DNA of 64,000 bases from an uncultured Oscillospiraceae bacterium (GTDB taxonomy: Bacteria > Bacillota > Clostridia > Oscillospirales > Oscillospiraceae). The translations under genes and the position numbers were made by a program. The stretch lies in contig CALWZP010000004.1 of assembly GCA_944386055.1 (NCBI GenBank), positions 57,888 to 121,887 on the forward strand. Reading direction: 5' to 3'. The notes below the pieces were generated by a model. The model was not told the DNA's origin. It was given only the letters and a program-made list of their open reading frames with translations, and did no database searches. Positions 55,503-63,970 of this stretch are shown here, one piece after another; positions within the stretch are counted from its first letter, which is position 1; every line of letters starts with the position of its first letter.

Positions 55503-55895
55503 TCACTTCCTTTCTGAAAAGGCAAAGGCGTCCATGAGCCAGCCCAGCAGCTGCCCATCGATCTCCTCCTCCCTGGTCACCAGGATATGGTGGGTCCAAC
55601 GGCCGGGGTAGGGCTCCACGGCCACGGCGACCCGTGGGGAGTCAAGGCGGCAGGGGAGCCCGATGGTCACTACCAGACAATGCTCCGGCCAGCCTTTTCG
55701 ACGGCGGATGGGAAGAGAAGCGGCGGCAAACAGATGACGCCCATAAAAGCTGATCTGGGTCTTTTGGATCTTCACCCGTACCTGAGGGAAGAGGACTTCC
55801 AACTGATGAAAGAGCGCCTGATACAGAGCAAGTTCCATCGGCCGGGCGTCAAAAAAGAACAGCAGATCGGACTCATAGTGTGGGGAGAGCTCCAT
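55503..55895 (-). CDS. DUF5655-like protein
   Basis: A 130-residue protein with the pattern VKIQKTQISFYGRHLFAAASL followed by a basic PIRRRKGWPEHCLVVTIGL strand and VEPYPGRWTHHIL. I recognise this as the DUF5655 domain from memory. ATG 55895 follows GGAGG. No function is known; it sits in an operon with the GNAT gene. Confidence 0.72.
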   Translation of the reverse strand: MELSPHYESDLLFFFDARPMELALYQALFHQLEVLFPQVRVKIQKTQISFYGRHLFAAASLPIRRRKGWPEHCLVVTIGLPCRLDSPRVAVAVEPYPGRWTHHILVTREEEIDGQLLGWLMDAFAFSERK

Positions 55896-55990
55896 AGCCT
55901 GCACCTCCGGCCTGCGATGCCGCCCGCAAGATACCGCGACGGCAGACAGTCCCGCCGGCTGGACCACGGTACGGCACATGATATATAAAA

Positions 55991-56018
55991 ATTGTACCAC
56001 ATGACCGGAGCATTGCAA
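55991..56018 (-). promoter_or_regulatory. Promoter of the DUF5655/GNAT operon
   Basis: Minus-strand TTGCAA (56013-56018) and TACAAT (55991-55996) are 16 bases apart, divergent from the smc promoter. Confidence 0.6.
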
Positions 56019-56063
56019 AGCCCTCCGCTGAAAGGAAAGCGGAGGGGGAGACACAAGGAACTG

Positions 56064-56092
56064 TTGCAAACAGGGACGGGGTCTGGTATAAT
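56064..56092 (+). promoter_or_regulatory. Promoter of smc
   Basis: TTGCAA (56064-56069) and a perfect TATAAT (56087-56092) are 17 bases apart. Confidence 0.75.
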
Positions 56093-56142
56093 AAATCATT
56101 AAACTGTGTAGGTGTGCCCATACGAGATTCGAGGTGTGCGGT

Positions 56143-59100
56143 TTGTATCTGAAAGCCTTGGAAATACAAGGATTTAAATCATTCCCCGATAAGACGGTGC
56201 TTACCTTTGGCGAGGATATCACCGCCATTGTGGGGCCCAATGGCAGCGGAAAGAGCAACATCTCCGACGCCATCCGCTGGGTGATGGGGGAGCAGTCCAC
56301 CCGGGCCCTGCGGGGCGGAAAAATGGAGGATGTCATCTTCGGCGGTACCGCCCGGCGCAAGCAGCTGGGGTTCGCCGAAGTCTCTCTGATTCTGGACAAC
56401 ACCAGCCATATCTTCGACCTGGAGGAGAGCGAGGTCATGGTGACCCGCCGGTATTACCGCTCCGGGGAGAGTGAGTACTACATCAACCGCCGCTCGGTGC
56501 GGCTGAAGGATGTCAACGAGCTGTTCATGGATACCGGCCTGGGCCGGGAGGGATATTCCATCATCGGGCAGGGCCGCATTGACGAGATCCTCTCCCAGAA
56601 GAGCGCGGACCGCCGGGAGGTGTTCGAGGAGGCCGCCGGCATCTCACGCTTCCGCCACCGCAAGGAGGAGTCGGAGCACAAGCTGGAGCGCACCCAGGAA
56701 AATCTGGTGCGCATCAACGACAAGATCGCCGAGCTGGAGCTGCAGGTGGAGCCCCTGCGGGAGCAGGCGGAGAAGGCCCGAAAGTTTTTGGTGCTGCGGG
56801 ACGAGCTGCGGGGACTTGAGATCTCCGTCTGGCTGGAGAACCTGGAGAAGATCCGCGCCGGCGGCATCAAAGCCAGAACAGACCTGGAGCACGCCGCCCG
56901 GCAGCGTGAGCAGGTCCGGCAGGAGCAGGAGGCGCTGTATGCCGTGGCGGAGGAGTACAGCGGGAAGATGCGGGAGAAGGATGTCCAGGCGGATCAGATC
57001 CGCTTTGCCATTTCCGGCCGCGAGGCCAGCGCCGCCGAGCTGGATAGTGCCGTGGCGGTGCTGCGCAGCAAGATCCAGAACAATCAGGAGAACGCCCAGC
57101 GGATCCGCCGGGAGATGGAGCAGCAGGAGGACCGGGCCGGCGGCGTGGAGGATCAGATCAAGGAGCGGCGGGCGCGCCTGAAGGAGATCGCAGAGGAGAA
57201 GGGACGGCTGGGGGAACAGCTGGAGCAATGCCGCAGTCAGAGCGAGGAGATCCGCCGTTCCGCCGGCACCCTGGCCGCTGAGATGGAGGAGCTGCGCCGG
57301 AAGGAGAGCATGCAGAACGCCTCTGCGTCAGAAGCCAGGGCCCTTCTGTCCGCCCTGGCCGCCGCCGCCCAGGAGCTTTACGACCGGGACGAGGCGGTGC
57401 ATCAGGAGCTGGCCGCCGGGGAGGAGAGTCTTCGCCAGGCGGAGGAGGCCTGTACCGGAGCCGCCGGAGAGCGGGATCAGGCGCTGGAGGACAAACAGTC
57501 TCTGGAGAATGTCATCAGCGGCTATGCCCTCCGGCTGGAGAGCCGTCAAAAAAAGGCAAAGGAAGCGGAGGACCGCCAGGTCAAGCTGAAGATGGAGGAG
57601 AATGCCCTTCAGTCCAGAATCAAGATGCTGGATGAGATGGAAAAGGTCCACGAGGGGTTCTCCAAGGCGGTGAAGCTGGTGATGGGGGAGGCCCAGCGGG
57701 GCGGCCTGCGGAACATTCACGGCGCGGTGGCGGAGCTGCTGCGGGTGCCGGAGGAGTACACCGTGGCGGTGGAGACCGCTTTGGGCGGAGCCATGCAGTA
57801 TCTGGTGGTGGATCGGGAGGAGGACGGCAAGCAGGCCATCTCCTATCTGAAGCGCCGGGACGGCGGACGGGCCACCTTCCTGCCCCTGAGCTCCATCAAG
57901 CCGGGCCGCCTGCGGGAGCAGGGTGTGGACCGGGAGCCGGGATTTGTAGGAATCGCCTGTGATCTCATCCAGTATGACAGACAGTACGAGGCGGTGTTTT
58001 CCAATCTGCTGGGCCGTGTGGTGGTGGCGGAGGACATGGATGCGGCCATCGCCATTGCCCGAAAGTACCGCTATGCCTTCCGCATCGTTACCCTGGATGG
58101 GCAGGTCTTTCACGCAGGAGGCTCCATGACCGGCGGCTCCGCCAGCCGCAGCGCCGGAATCCTCAGCCGCCGTGGAGAGCTGGAGCGCCTGCGCCAGCAG
58201 GAGACGGGGCTGGCCCAATCCCTGGATCAGGCAAACCGGACGGCGGAGGAACTGACGAGAGAGGTGACCGCCGCCGGCTATGAATTGGAGACGGCACGGG
58301 GACAGCGCCGGGAACTGGAGGACCGCATCCTCACCCTGGAGGAGCGGTGCCGCAGTCTGAATCAAAAAGCGGCGGACCTGCGGCAGCGGCAGGACACCCT
58401 CCGGGAGGAACTGAAGCAGCTGAAGGAGCGCTCCGTACAGGTGGAGGAGGATACCCAGCAGGCCCGGGCGAGGATCGAGGAGCTGGAGGGGGAGGCCGCC
58501 GCCGCCCGTGCGCAGGCGGAGGACAAGCAGGCGGATCAGTCCCAACTCCAGGAGAGAGTGGCGCAGTCCGTCCAGCGGGAGTCCGAGCTGCGGCAGCAGC
58601 TGGCCGGCCTGGATGCGGAGCACACCGCCACCAGTCAGGGCCTGGAAGAGCTGGAACAGCTCCACCGGGAGATGGCGGGAGACCGGGCTCAGCGGGAAGG
58701 CCTCATTGACGCGTACGAGAGCAGCAGCGAGGCCATTCGCGGGGAGATCCGGGAGAAGGAAGCGCAGCTGCAGGCCCTGCGGCTCCAGGGAGAGGAGCAG
58801 GAGGAGCAGCTGCGCCGCCTCAGCGAGGAAAAGCTGGAGCTGGAGGCGGCCCGCACCAGGGCGGACAAGGAGAGCCGCGAGAAGAATGAAACCCTTTTGG
58901 CCATGGAGCGGGAGGTCTCGCTCCTGGAACAGAAGGCCAACACCGCGGCGCTGGAGGAGAAGCAGGTGCTGGACAAGCTGTGGGAGACCTACGAGCTGTC
59001 CCACGAGGCGGCCCGGCAGCAGCGGGTGGAGCTGGAGTCCGTCCCCAAGGCCACCCGCCGCATCGGCGAGCTGAAGCGGTCCATCAACGCCCTGGGTCCC

Positions 59101-59712
59101 ATCAATGTGGGGGCCATCGACGATTTCCAGCGGGTGAACGAGCGGTATACATACCTCACAGAACAGCGGGACGATGTGGAGAAAGCCAAGCGTGAGCTGG
59201 AGGAGATCATCGCCGGGATCACTGCTGAGATGCGTACCATCTTCTCCGAACAGTTCTCCGTCATCAATCAGGCATTCGGAGAGACCTTTGTGGAGCTGTT
59301 CGGCGGGGGCAAGGCGGCCCTGGAGCTGGAGGATCCGGAGGATATCCTCAACTGCGGCATCGAGATCAAGGTCCAGCCGCCGGGCAAGGCACTGAAGGTG
59401 CTCTCCTTGCTCTCCGGCGGGGAGAAGGCCTTTGTGGCCATCGCCCTCTATTTCGCCATCCTGAAGGTGCGGCCCACCCCCTTCTGCGTCATGGACGAGA
59501 TCGAGGCCGCCCTGGACGACGCCAATGTGACGCGGTTTGCCCACTATCTCCGCCGGATGTCCGAGCGCACCCAGTTCATCGTCATCACCCACCGCCGGGG
59601 CACCATGGAGGAGGCGGATGTCCTCTACGGCGTCACCATGCAGGAGCGTGGGATCTCCCGGATGCTGACCATCAACCTGAATGATGTGGAGAAAGAGCTG
59701 CACATCCGATAG
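56143..59712 (+). CDS. smc: Chromosome segregation protein SMC
   Basis: SMC condenses and helps segregate the chromosome. The protein of about 1189 residues has Walker A GPNGSGKS at residues 31-38, two long coiled coils, and a hinge (about residues 515-660, with DGGRATFLPL). It ends in an ATPase half with LSGGEKAF and MDEIEAALDD. TTG 56143 is chosen because GAGGTG lies six bases upstream and the conserved YLKALEIQGFKSF follows at once; the longer frame begins at GTG 56134. Its last 71 bases are repeated downstream. scpA and scpB are not in this window. Confidence 0.95.
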   Translation: MYLKALEIQGFKSFPDKTVLTFGEDITAIVGPNGSGKSNISDAIRWVMGEQSTRALRGGKMEDVIFGGTARRKQLGFAEVSLILDNTSHIFDLEESEVMVTRRYYRSGESEYYINRRSVRLKDVNELFMDTGLGREGYSIIGQGRIDEILSQKSADRREVFEEAAGISRFRHRKEESEHKLERTQENLVRINDKIAELELQVEPLREQAEKARKFLVLRDELRGLEISVWLENLEKIRAGGIKARTDLEHAARQREQVRQEQEALYAVAEEYSGKMREKDVQADQIRFAISGREASAAELDSAVAVLRSKIQNNQENAQRIRREMEQQEDRAGGVEDQIKERRARLKEIAEEKGRLGEQLEQCRSQSEEIRRSAGTLAAEMEELRRKESMQNASASEARALLSALAAAAQELYDRDEAVHQELAAGEESLRQAEEACTGAAGERDQALEDKQSLENVISGYALRLESRQKKAKEAEDRQVKLKMEENALQSRIKMLDEMEKVHEGFSKAVKLVMGEAQRGGLRNIHGAVAELLRVPEEYTVAVETALGGAMQYLVVDREEDGKQAISYLKRRDGGRATFLPLSSIKPGRLREQGVDREPGFVGIACDLIQYDRQYEAVFSNLLGRVVVAEDMDAAIAIARKYRYAFRIVTLDGQVFHAGGSMTGGSASRSAGILSRRGELERLRQQETGLAQSLDQANRTAEELTREVTAAGYELETARGQRRELEDRILTLEERCRSLNQKAADLRQRQDTLREELKQLKERSVQVEEDTQQARARIEELEGEAAAARAQAEDKQADQSQLQERVAQSVQRESELRQQLAGLDAEHTATSQGLEELEQLHREMAGDRAQREGLIDAYESSSEAIRGEIREKEAQLQALRLQGEEQEEQLRRLSEEKLELEAARTRADKESREKNETLLAMEREVSLLEQKANTAALEEKQVLDKLWETYELSHEAARQQRVELESVPKATRRIGELKRSINALGPINVGAIDDFQRVNERYTYLTEQRDDVEKAKRELEEIIAGITAEMRTIFSEQFSVINQAFGETFVELFGGGKAALELEDPEDILNCGIEIKVQPPGKALKVLSLLSGGEKAFVAIALYFAILKVRPTPFCVMDEIEAALDDANVTRFAHYLRRMSERTQFIVITHRRGTMEEADVLYGVTMQERGISRMLTINLNDVEKELHIR

Positions 59713-59850
59713 GCGGACGCCCCAGCTCCTGCATGAGGGGGCCCCGCCCGAGCCCAGCGCAGCGGGTCGGGTGGGGAGAGGAGGAACAAGGGAACGGAGC
59801 GACCGATGCCCGTCAGGGTGTTGGGAGCGGAGTGGACTTTGCGACGACGA
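59713..59850. other. 138-bp insert between two copies of the smc 3' end
   Basis: A non-coding, GC-rich stretch between the smc stop and the duplicated smc end. It contains a CCCCGCCCGA/TCGGGTGGGG hairpin (about 59744-59777). The length is close to the 136-bp insert after argH, but the two sequences show no clear similarity by eye. Confidence 0.55.
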
Positions 59851-59921
59851 AGGAGCGTGGTATCTCCCGGATGCTGACCATCAACCTGAATGATGTGGAG
59901 AAGGAGCTGCACATCCGGTGA
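59851..59921 (+). repeat. Duplicated 3' end of smc
   Basis: This 71-bp segment matches 59642-59712, is offset by 209 bp and ends in TGA where the original ends in TAG. It would encode the same final residues (RGISRMLTINLNDVEKELHIR) through silent changes. It has no start and is a remnant. Confidence 0.9.
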
Positions 59922-59929
59922 GGTGGACG

Positions 59930-60195
59930 GAGGAGAGGAAATAGAGCGTCCAAAGCGGAAGCATCCGCGGCTGAAAGGCTATGACTGCAGTCGGAATGGC
60001 GCGTGTTTTCTGACCCTCTGTGCGAAAGGCAGGGCTTCGATAAAACGGTATACCAACCGGCTCTGTGCATGCTCCCTCTGGCAGACCGGCTACCACGACC
60101 ACATCATCCGGGACAACAACGATCTTTTGTCGCACTGGACCTACATCGACCAAAACCACGCCCAATGGGCGGAGGATAAATATTTTGCGGGATAG
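59930..60195 (+). pseudogene. Relic of a REP-associated tyrosine transposase (RAYT, IS200-like)
   Basis: The frame encodes HPRLKGYDCSRNGACFLTLC, typical of the N-terminus of Y1/RAYT transposases. It then jumps to SLWQTGYHDHIIRDNNDL and WTYIDQNHAQWAEDKYF, the family's C-terminus. About 90 residues in between, including the HUH metal-binding pair, are missing, in frame. No normal start codon with ribosome binding site is present. It lies directly after the duplicated smc end. Confidence 0.75.
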
Positions 60196-60208
60196 GGAGG
60201 AGACCATC

Positions 60209-60508
60209 ATGCTGGGAGAGCGGAAATGTCCCAACTGCGGCCAGGCGCTGCGCTTTATGAAGCGGGAGGACCTTCAACTGGGAAAGACCGGGTGGATCCT
60301 GGGCGACCTGCCCAACCTGTTCGCCGGGGCGCTGGACGCGGAGATCTGGGCCTGCCCGGACTGCGGCAAGCTGGAGTTCTATCTGGCCCGGCCGGCGGAG
60401 GCGGAGGGCAGCGGCATCGCCGAGATCAAGTGCCCCCGGTGCGGGCAGTCCTATGAGATGGACAGCCCCAAATGCCCTCACTGCGGGGCAAAAAACGAGA
60501 ATTGGTAA
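60209..60508 (+). CDS. Zinc-ribbon protein, paralogue 3 (before ftsY)
   Basis: A 99-residue protein with three CxxC pairs (CPNC near residue 7, CPDC near 49, CPRC near 76) and a final CPHC. Its first half matches the pyr-operon protein at 11670 (QLGKTGWILGDLPNLFAG against QLGSYGFFTGDLGNLLSG). It ends in ENW. GGGAGGAGA precedes the ATG, and it lies 12 bases before ftsY. Function is unknown. Confidence 0.75.
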   Translation: MLGERKCPNCGQALRFMKREDLQLGKTGWILGDLPNLFAGALDAEIWACPDCGKLEFYLARPAEAEGSGIAEIKCPRCGQSYEMDSPKCPHCGAKNENW

Positions 60509-60520
60509 GGAAGGGTCTCA

Positions 60521-61390
60521 ATGGGTTTCTTTGACAAGCTGAAAAAAATCAACATCTTCGCCAACTTCGGCTCTGAGCTGAACGACGACTTCTACGACGA
60601 GCTGGAGGAATCCCTCATCTTGGCCGACATGGGGATGGACACCACCCTCAAGGCGGTGGACGCCCTGCGGGAGCGGGTGCGGGAGCAGAAAATCAAGACG
60701 GTGGCGGAGGCCCGCACCTGTATGGCGGATATCCTGACGGAAATGCTCCAGGTGGGGGAGGGGTCCCTGGACCTGTCCACCCAGCCCTCGGTGGTGCTGT
60801 TCATCGGGGTGAACGGGGTGGGCAAGACCACCACCATCGGCAAGCTGGGCCACCAGCTGAAGGGGGAGGGGAAGAAGGTCCTCTTCGCCGCGGCGGACAC
60901 CTTCCGGGCCGCCGCCGCCGACCAGCTGACCATCTGGGCCGAGCGGGGCGGCATCGACATCGTCAAGCAGCACGAGGGGGCGGACCCCGCCTCGGTGGTG
61001 TACGATGCCCTGTCCGCGGCCAAGGCAAGGAAGACCGATGTGGTGCTCATCGACACCGCCGGGCGGCTGCACAACAAGCAGAACCTGATGAACGAGCTCA
61101 GCAAGATCAGCCGGATCGTAGACCGGGAGCTGCCCGGCTGTGCCCGGGAGACCCTGCTGGTGCTGGATGCCACCACCGGGCAGAACGGCCTGATCCAGGC
61201 CAAGCAGTTCCAGGAGACGGCCAGCCTCACCGGCATCGTGCTCACCAAGCTGGACGGCACCGCCAAGGGGGGCATCGCCATTGCCATCGCTCAGGAGCTT
61301 GGCATTCCGGTGAAATACGCCGGCGTGGGGGAGGGCATCGACGACCTGCGGCCCTTTGATCCCACGGAGTTTGCCCAGGCACTGATTTAA
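60521..61390 (+). CDS. ftsY: Signal recognition particle receptor FtsY
   Basis: The membrane-associated GTPase that receives SRP-ribosome complexes. The 289-residue protein lacks the long acidic A domain of enteric FtsY. The NG domain is complete: P-loop GVNGVGKT (residues 96-103), DTFRAAAADQL near residue 126, DTAGR near residue 178 and TKLDGTAKGG near residue 243. Its partner SRP RNA is at 48866-49174; ffh is not in the window. Confidence 0.96.
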   Translation: MGFFDKLKKINIFANFGSELNDDFYDELEESLILADMGMDTTLKAVDALRERVREQKIKTVAEARTCMADILTEMLQVGEGSLDLSTQPSVVLFIGVNGVGKTTTIGKLGHQLKGEGKKVLFAAADTFRAAAADQLTIWAERGGIDIVKQHEGADPASVVYDALSAAKARKTDVVLIDTAGRLHNKQNLMNELSKISRIVDRELPGCARETLLVLDATTGQNGLIQAKQFQETASLTGIVLTKLDGTAKGGIAIAIAQELGIPVKYAGVGEGIDDLRPFDPTEFAQALI

Positions 61391-61444
61391 ACGGCCCCGT
61401 ATGGAAGGGCAGGAGAAGAATTATACTAAGGAGGACGCACAGAC

Positions 61445-61666
61445 ATGGAAGGAAGGCTGGTGGCCACTTTCCTGGGCACCTTTCTGGTGCTCATCGGCAT
61501 TTACATCATCGTCAATCCCCAATTCGGCTTTAAGATCAATCATTTCCTGGAGCGCAATCCGCGGGACCCCACGGAAAAGGACCTGAAAATGATGAAGGTC
61601 AGCGGCGTGGTCACCATTGTGGTGGGCGCTGCGGTATTGGCGGGGACTTTTGGTCTCCTGCAGTGA
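61445..61666 (+). CDS. Small two-helix membrane protein (73 residues)
   Basis: Two hydrophobic helices (residues 5-22 and 51-71) flank a basic loop with INHFLERNPRDPTEKDLK. This pattern is common in short uncharacterised Firmicute membrane proteins. An AAGGAGG site lies 11 bases before the ATG. It sits between ftsY and rph. Confidence 0.7.
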   Translation: MEGRLVATFLGTFLVLIGIYIIVNPQFGFKINHFLERNPRDPTEKDLKMMKVSGVVTIVVGAAVLAGTFGLLQ

Positions 61667-61704
61667 GAAAAGAGAGATCGGGGACAGTGGAAGGAGAGAC
61701 AGAG

Positions 61705-62427
61705 ATGAACGAGAGAACGGACGGCCGCAGGGCCGATGAACTGCGCCCGGTGGAGATCATCCCCGGGGTGAACAAATTCGCGGAGGGCAGCTGCCTGATC
61801 CGCTGCGGCAATACCCATGTGCTTTGTACTGCGTCGGTGGAGGACCGCGCCCCCCGGCATGTGCCGGAGGGGGAGGGCTGGGTCACCGCGGAGTATTCCA
61901 TGCTCCCCCGGGCCAACCGGGAGCGCAGCCGCCGGGATGTCTCCAAGCTGAAGCTGGCGCCCCGCAGTGCGGAGATCCAGCGGCTCATCGGCCGCTCTCT
62001 CCGGGCGGTGGTGGACATGGAGGCGCTGGGCCCCCGGACCATCACCATCGACTGCGATGTGCTCCAGGGGGACGGGGGGACCCGTACCGCCTCGGTCACG
62101 GGAGGGTATGTGGCGCTGGCCCTGGCCTGCCGCTGGCTGGAGGAGCGGGGCATGGTGTCACGCTCGCCGCTGACCGGCCAGGTGGCGGCGGTGTCCGCCG
62201 GCATCGTGGAGGAGCGGCTGCTGCTGGACCTGTGCTATGAGGAGGACTCCCACGCCCAGGTGGACCTGAACTGCGTCATGACCGGGGACGGACGGCTGGT
62301 GGAGCTCCAGGGCACCGGCGAGGGCCGGCCCTTCACCGTGGCGGAGCAGCAGCAGCTGGTGGAGCTGTGCGCCAAGGGCATCGCGGAGCTCCAGACCATC
62401 CAGCGCGCCGCGCTGGAGAAGGGCTGA
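61705..62427 (+). CDS. rph: Ribonuclease PH
   Basis: A phosphorolytic 3' exoribonuclease that trims tRNA precursors. The 240-residue protein has FAEGSCLIRCGNTHVLC near residue 20, the SRRDVSKLKLAPRSAEIQRLIGRSLR segment near residue 72 and GDGGTRTASVTGGYVAL near residue 125. ATG 61705 follows GAAGGAGAG. It is followed by a zinc-ribbon gene and the XTP pyrophosphatase gene, a common rph-rdgB arrangement. Confidence 0.95.
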   Translation: MNERTDGRRADELRPVEIIPGVNKFAEGSCLIRCGNTHVLCTASVEDRAPRHVPEGEGWVTAEYSMLPRANRERSRRDVSKLKLAPRSAEIQRLIGRSLRAVVDMEALGPRTITIDCDVLQGDGGTRTASVTGGYVALALACRWLEERGMVSRSPLTGQVAAVSAGIVEERLLLDLCYEEDSHAQVDLNCVMTGDGRLVELQGTGEGRPFTVAEQQQLVELCAKGIAELQTIQRAALEKG

Positions 62428-62447
62428 AGCCGGAGGAGGGAAGGCCT

Positions 62448-62813
62448 GTGGACTGCCCATTTTGCGGGAAGACGATGCGGCGGGGCGGCATTTCCGCCGA
62501 CGAGGGGTCGTTGGAGTGGCTCACCGACGGGAACGAGGGGCCGGAGAGCGGGCTGGAGGACCGGGTCCTGCTGACCTGCGCTTTCTCCCCGGAGGTCGAG
62601 GCCTTCTACTGTCCCGACTGCCGACAGATGATCGTGCCCGTCCCCGAGCTTGAGACTGTTCCCAAAATGCTGCGGGAGACAGTGGATCTCGTGACGGACA
62701 CCGTGACAGACGGGGTGAAACAGCTCCGGAAGGACTGGGAGGCCCGCCGGGCGGAGCGCCGGGAAGAGATGAAGTGGAAAAAACGGAAGGGCAAGGACCC
62801 GTGGGAGTGGTGA
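62448..62813 (+). CDS. Zinc-ribbon protein, paralogue 4 (between rph and the XTP pyrophosphatase gene)
   Basis: A 121-residue protein beginning DCPFCGKTM with a second CPDC pair near residue 54, followed by a helix and a very basic tail ending in KDPWEW. The tail resembles the PPWEF and PDWEF ends of the two pyr-operon zinc-ribbon proteins. GTG 62448 follows GGAGGAGGG. Function unknown; it is co-transcribed with rph and the downstream pyrophosphatase gene. Confidence 0.72.
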   Translation: MDCPFCGKTMRRGGISADEGSLEWLTDGNEGPESGLEDRVLLTCAFSPEVEAFYCPDCRQMIVPVPELETVPKMLRETVDLVTDTVTDGVKQLRKDWEARRAERREEMKWKKRKGKDPWEW

Positions 62814-62815
62814 AG

Positions 62816-63424
62816 ATGGAACAGGCGAATATGAGGCTGGTGTTGGCCAGCAAAAATCAGAAAAAACTGGCGGAGATGAACGACATCCTCTCCCACCTGG
62901 GCATCCAGGTCTGCTCGGAGGCGGAAGTGGGAGTGGATGTGGAGGTGGAGGAGACGGGGACCACCTTCGAGGAGAACTCCCTGCTGAAGGCCAGGGCGGT
63001 GATGGAGGCGAGCGGCCTGCCCGCCATCGCCGACGACTCAGGGCTGTGTGTGGATGCGCTGAGCGGCGCGCCAGGGGTGTGGTCCGCCCGCTATGGCGGA
63101 CCGGATCTGGACGATGCGGGCCGCTACCGCCTGCTTTTGGAGAATATGCGGGGGCAGTCGCCCCGAACGGCCAAATTTGTCTCGGTGATCACCTGCTGTT
63201 TCCCCAATGGGGATGTGCTCACCGCCCGGGGGGAGTGCCCCGGCACCATCGCCTTCGCCCCCATGGGGGAGGGGGGATTCGGCTATGACCCGGTGTTCTT
63301 TATTCCCGCTCTGAAAAAAACCTTTGCCCAGCTCACACCGGAGGAGAAGAACGCCGTCTCCCACCGGGGAAAAGCGCTGGAGCGGTTCAAGCAGAAGCTG
63401 GAGGAATACCTCGCAGGGAAATAG
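62816..63424 (+). CDS. rdgB: XTP/dITP diphosphatase
   Basis: A Ham1/RdgB house-cleaning pyrophosphatase that removes non-canonical purine nucleotides. The 202-residue protein has LVLASKNQKKLAEM at the N-terminus, ADDSGLCVDAL near residue 67 and SHRGKALERF near the end. ATG 62816 is used; ATG 62831 is possible but has no good site. Confidence 0.94.
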   Translation: MEQANMRLVLASKNQKKLAEMNDILSHLGIQVCSEAEVGVDVEVEETGTTFEENSLLKARAVMEASGLPAIADDSGLCVDALSGAPGVWSARYGGPDLDDAGRYRLLLENMRGQSPRTAKFVSVITCCFPNGDVLTARGECPGTIAFAPMGEGGFGYDPVFFIPALKKTFAQLTPEEKNAVSHRGKALERFKQKLEEYLAGK

Positions 63425-63445
63425 AGAATAGGAGATAGAAGCTAT
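63424..63445. repeat. GATAGGAG half-element before yhbY
   Basis: AATAGGAGATAGAAG matches the left arm of the palindromic elements in the arg operon. No right arm follows; the AGGAG within it appears to serve as the yhbY ribosome binding site. Confidence 0.6.
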
Positions 63446-63769
63446 ATGCCGGAATTGACAAGCAAGCAGAGAGCCCAGCTGCGTGGGCTGGCCAACGGGA
63501 TCGACACCATCCTCATCGTAGGAAAGGATGGCATCGGGGACAATCTGGTGAAGCAGGCAAACGATGCTCTGGAGGCCCGGGAGCTCATCAAGGGCAAGGT
63601 GCTGGAGAACTCCCTTCTCTCCGCCCGGGAGGCGGCGGAGGCCCTGGCCCCCCTCACCCGCAGCGAGGTGGTCCAGGTCATCGGAACAAAATTCGTTTTG
63701 TATCGTCCAAGTCATAAGAAGGACAAAAAGGACAAGATCGTTCTGGTGAGCGACAAGAAGCGGGGATAA
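63446..63769 (+). CDS. yhbY: YhbY family RNA-binding protein
   Basis: A 107-residue protein with the CRM/YhbY fold (TSKQRAQLRGLANGI, then ILIVGKDGIGDNLVKQ) that associates with pre-50S ribosomal subunits. The basic C-terminus is SHKKDKKDK. Its ribosome binding site comes from a repeat fragment. It is probably the last gene of the smc-ftsY-rph region. Confidence 0.9.
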   Translation: MPELTSKQRAQLRGLANGIDTILIVGKDGIGDNLVKQANDALEARELIKGKVLENSLLSAREAAEALAPLTRSEVVQVIGTKFVLYRPSHKKDKKDKIVLVSDKKRG

Positions 63770-63833
63770 TCAGGAGGGAGCGTCCTCGCGGAGGTGCCCG
63801 CGGACCGTCTGTACGGCCCCATGTGGCCGCCCG

Positions 63834-63970
63834 CAAAGCCTTCCCCCCACAGGGGGGAAGGTGGCCCGCAGGGCCGGATGAGGGGGCGGACGAGAGGGGC
63901 ATCACTTCCGTGGGCACCCTCATCAGTCTCGCTTCGCTCGACAGCTTCCCCCTTCCAGGGGGAAGCCTTT
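63834..63970. repeat. Interspersed palindromic repeat of gut Clostridia type
   Basis: Imperfect terminal inverted repeats (AAAGCCTTCCCCC and GGGGGAAGCCTTT) each form a small hairpin, and an inner GGATGAGGG/CCCTCATC pair joins the halves. It encodes nothing. Similar short palindromic units are common between genes in Oscillospiraceae genomes (recalled, not searched). Confidence 0.65.

Noticed and set aside
57328..59703. A 791-codon frame antisense to smc
   Set aside because: It has the leucine/histidine-rich bias of a reversed coiled-coil gene and no start signals.
60065..60208. N-terminal extension of the zinc-ribbon protein at 60209
   Set aside because: It overlaps the transposase relic in another frame; the ribosome binding site and first CxxC support ATG 60209.
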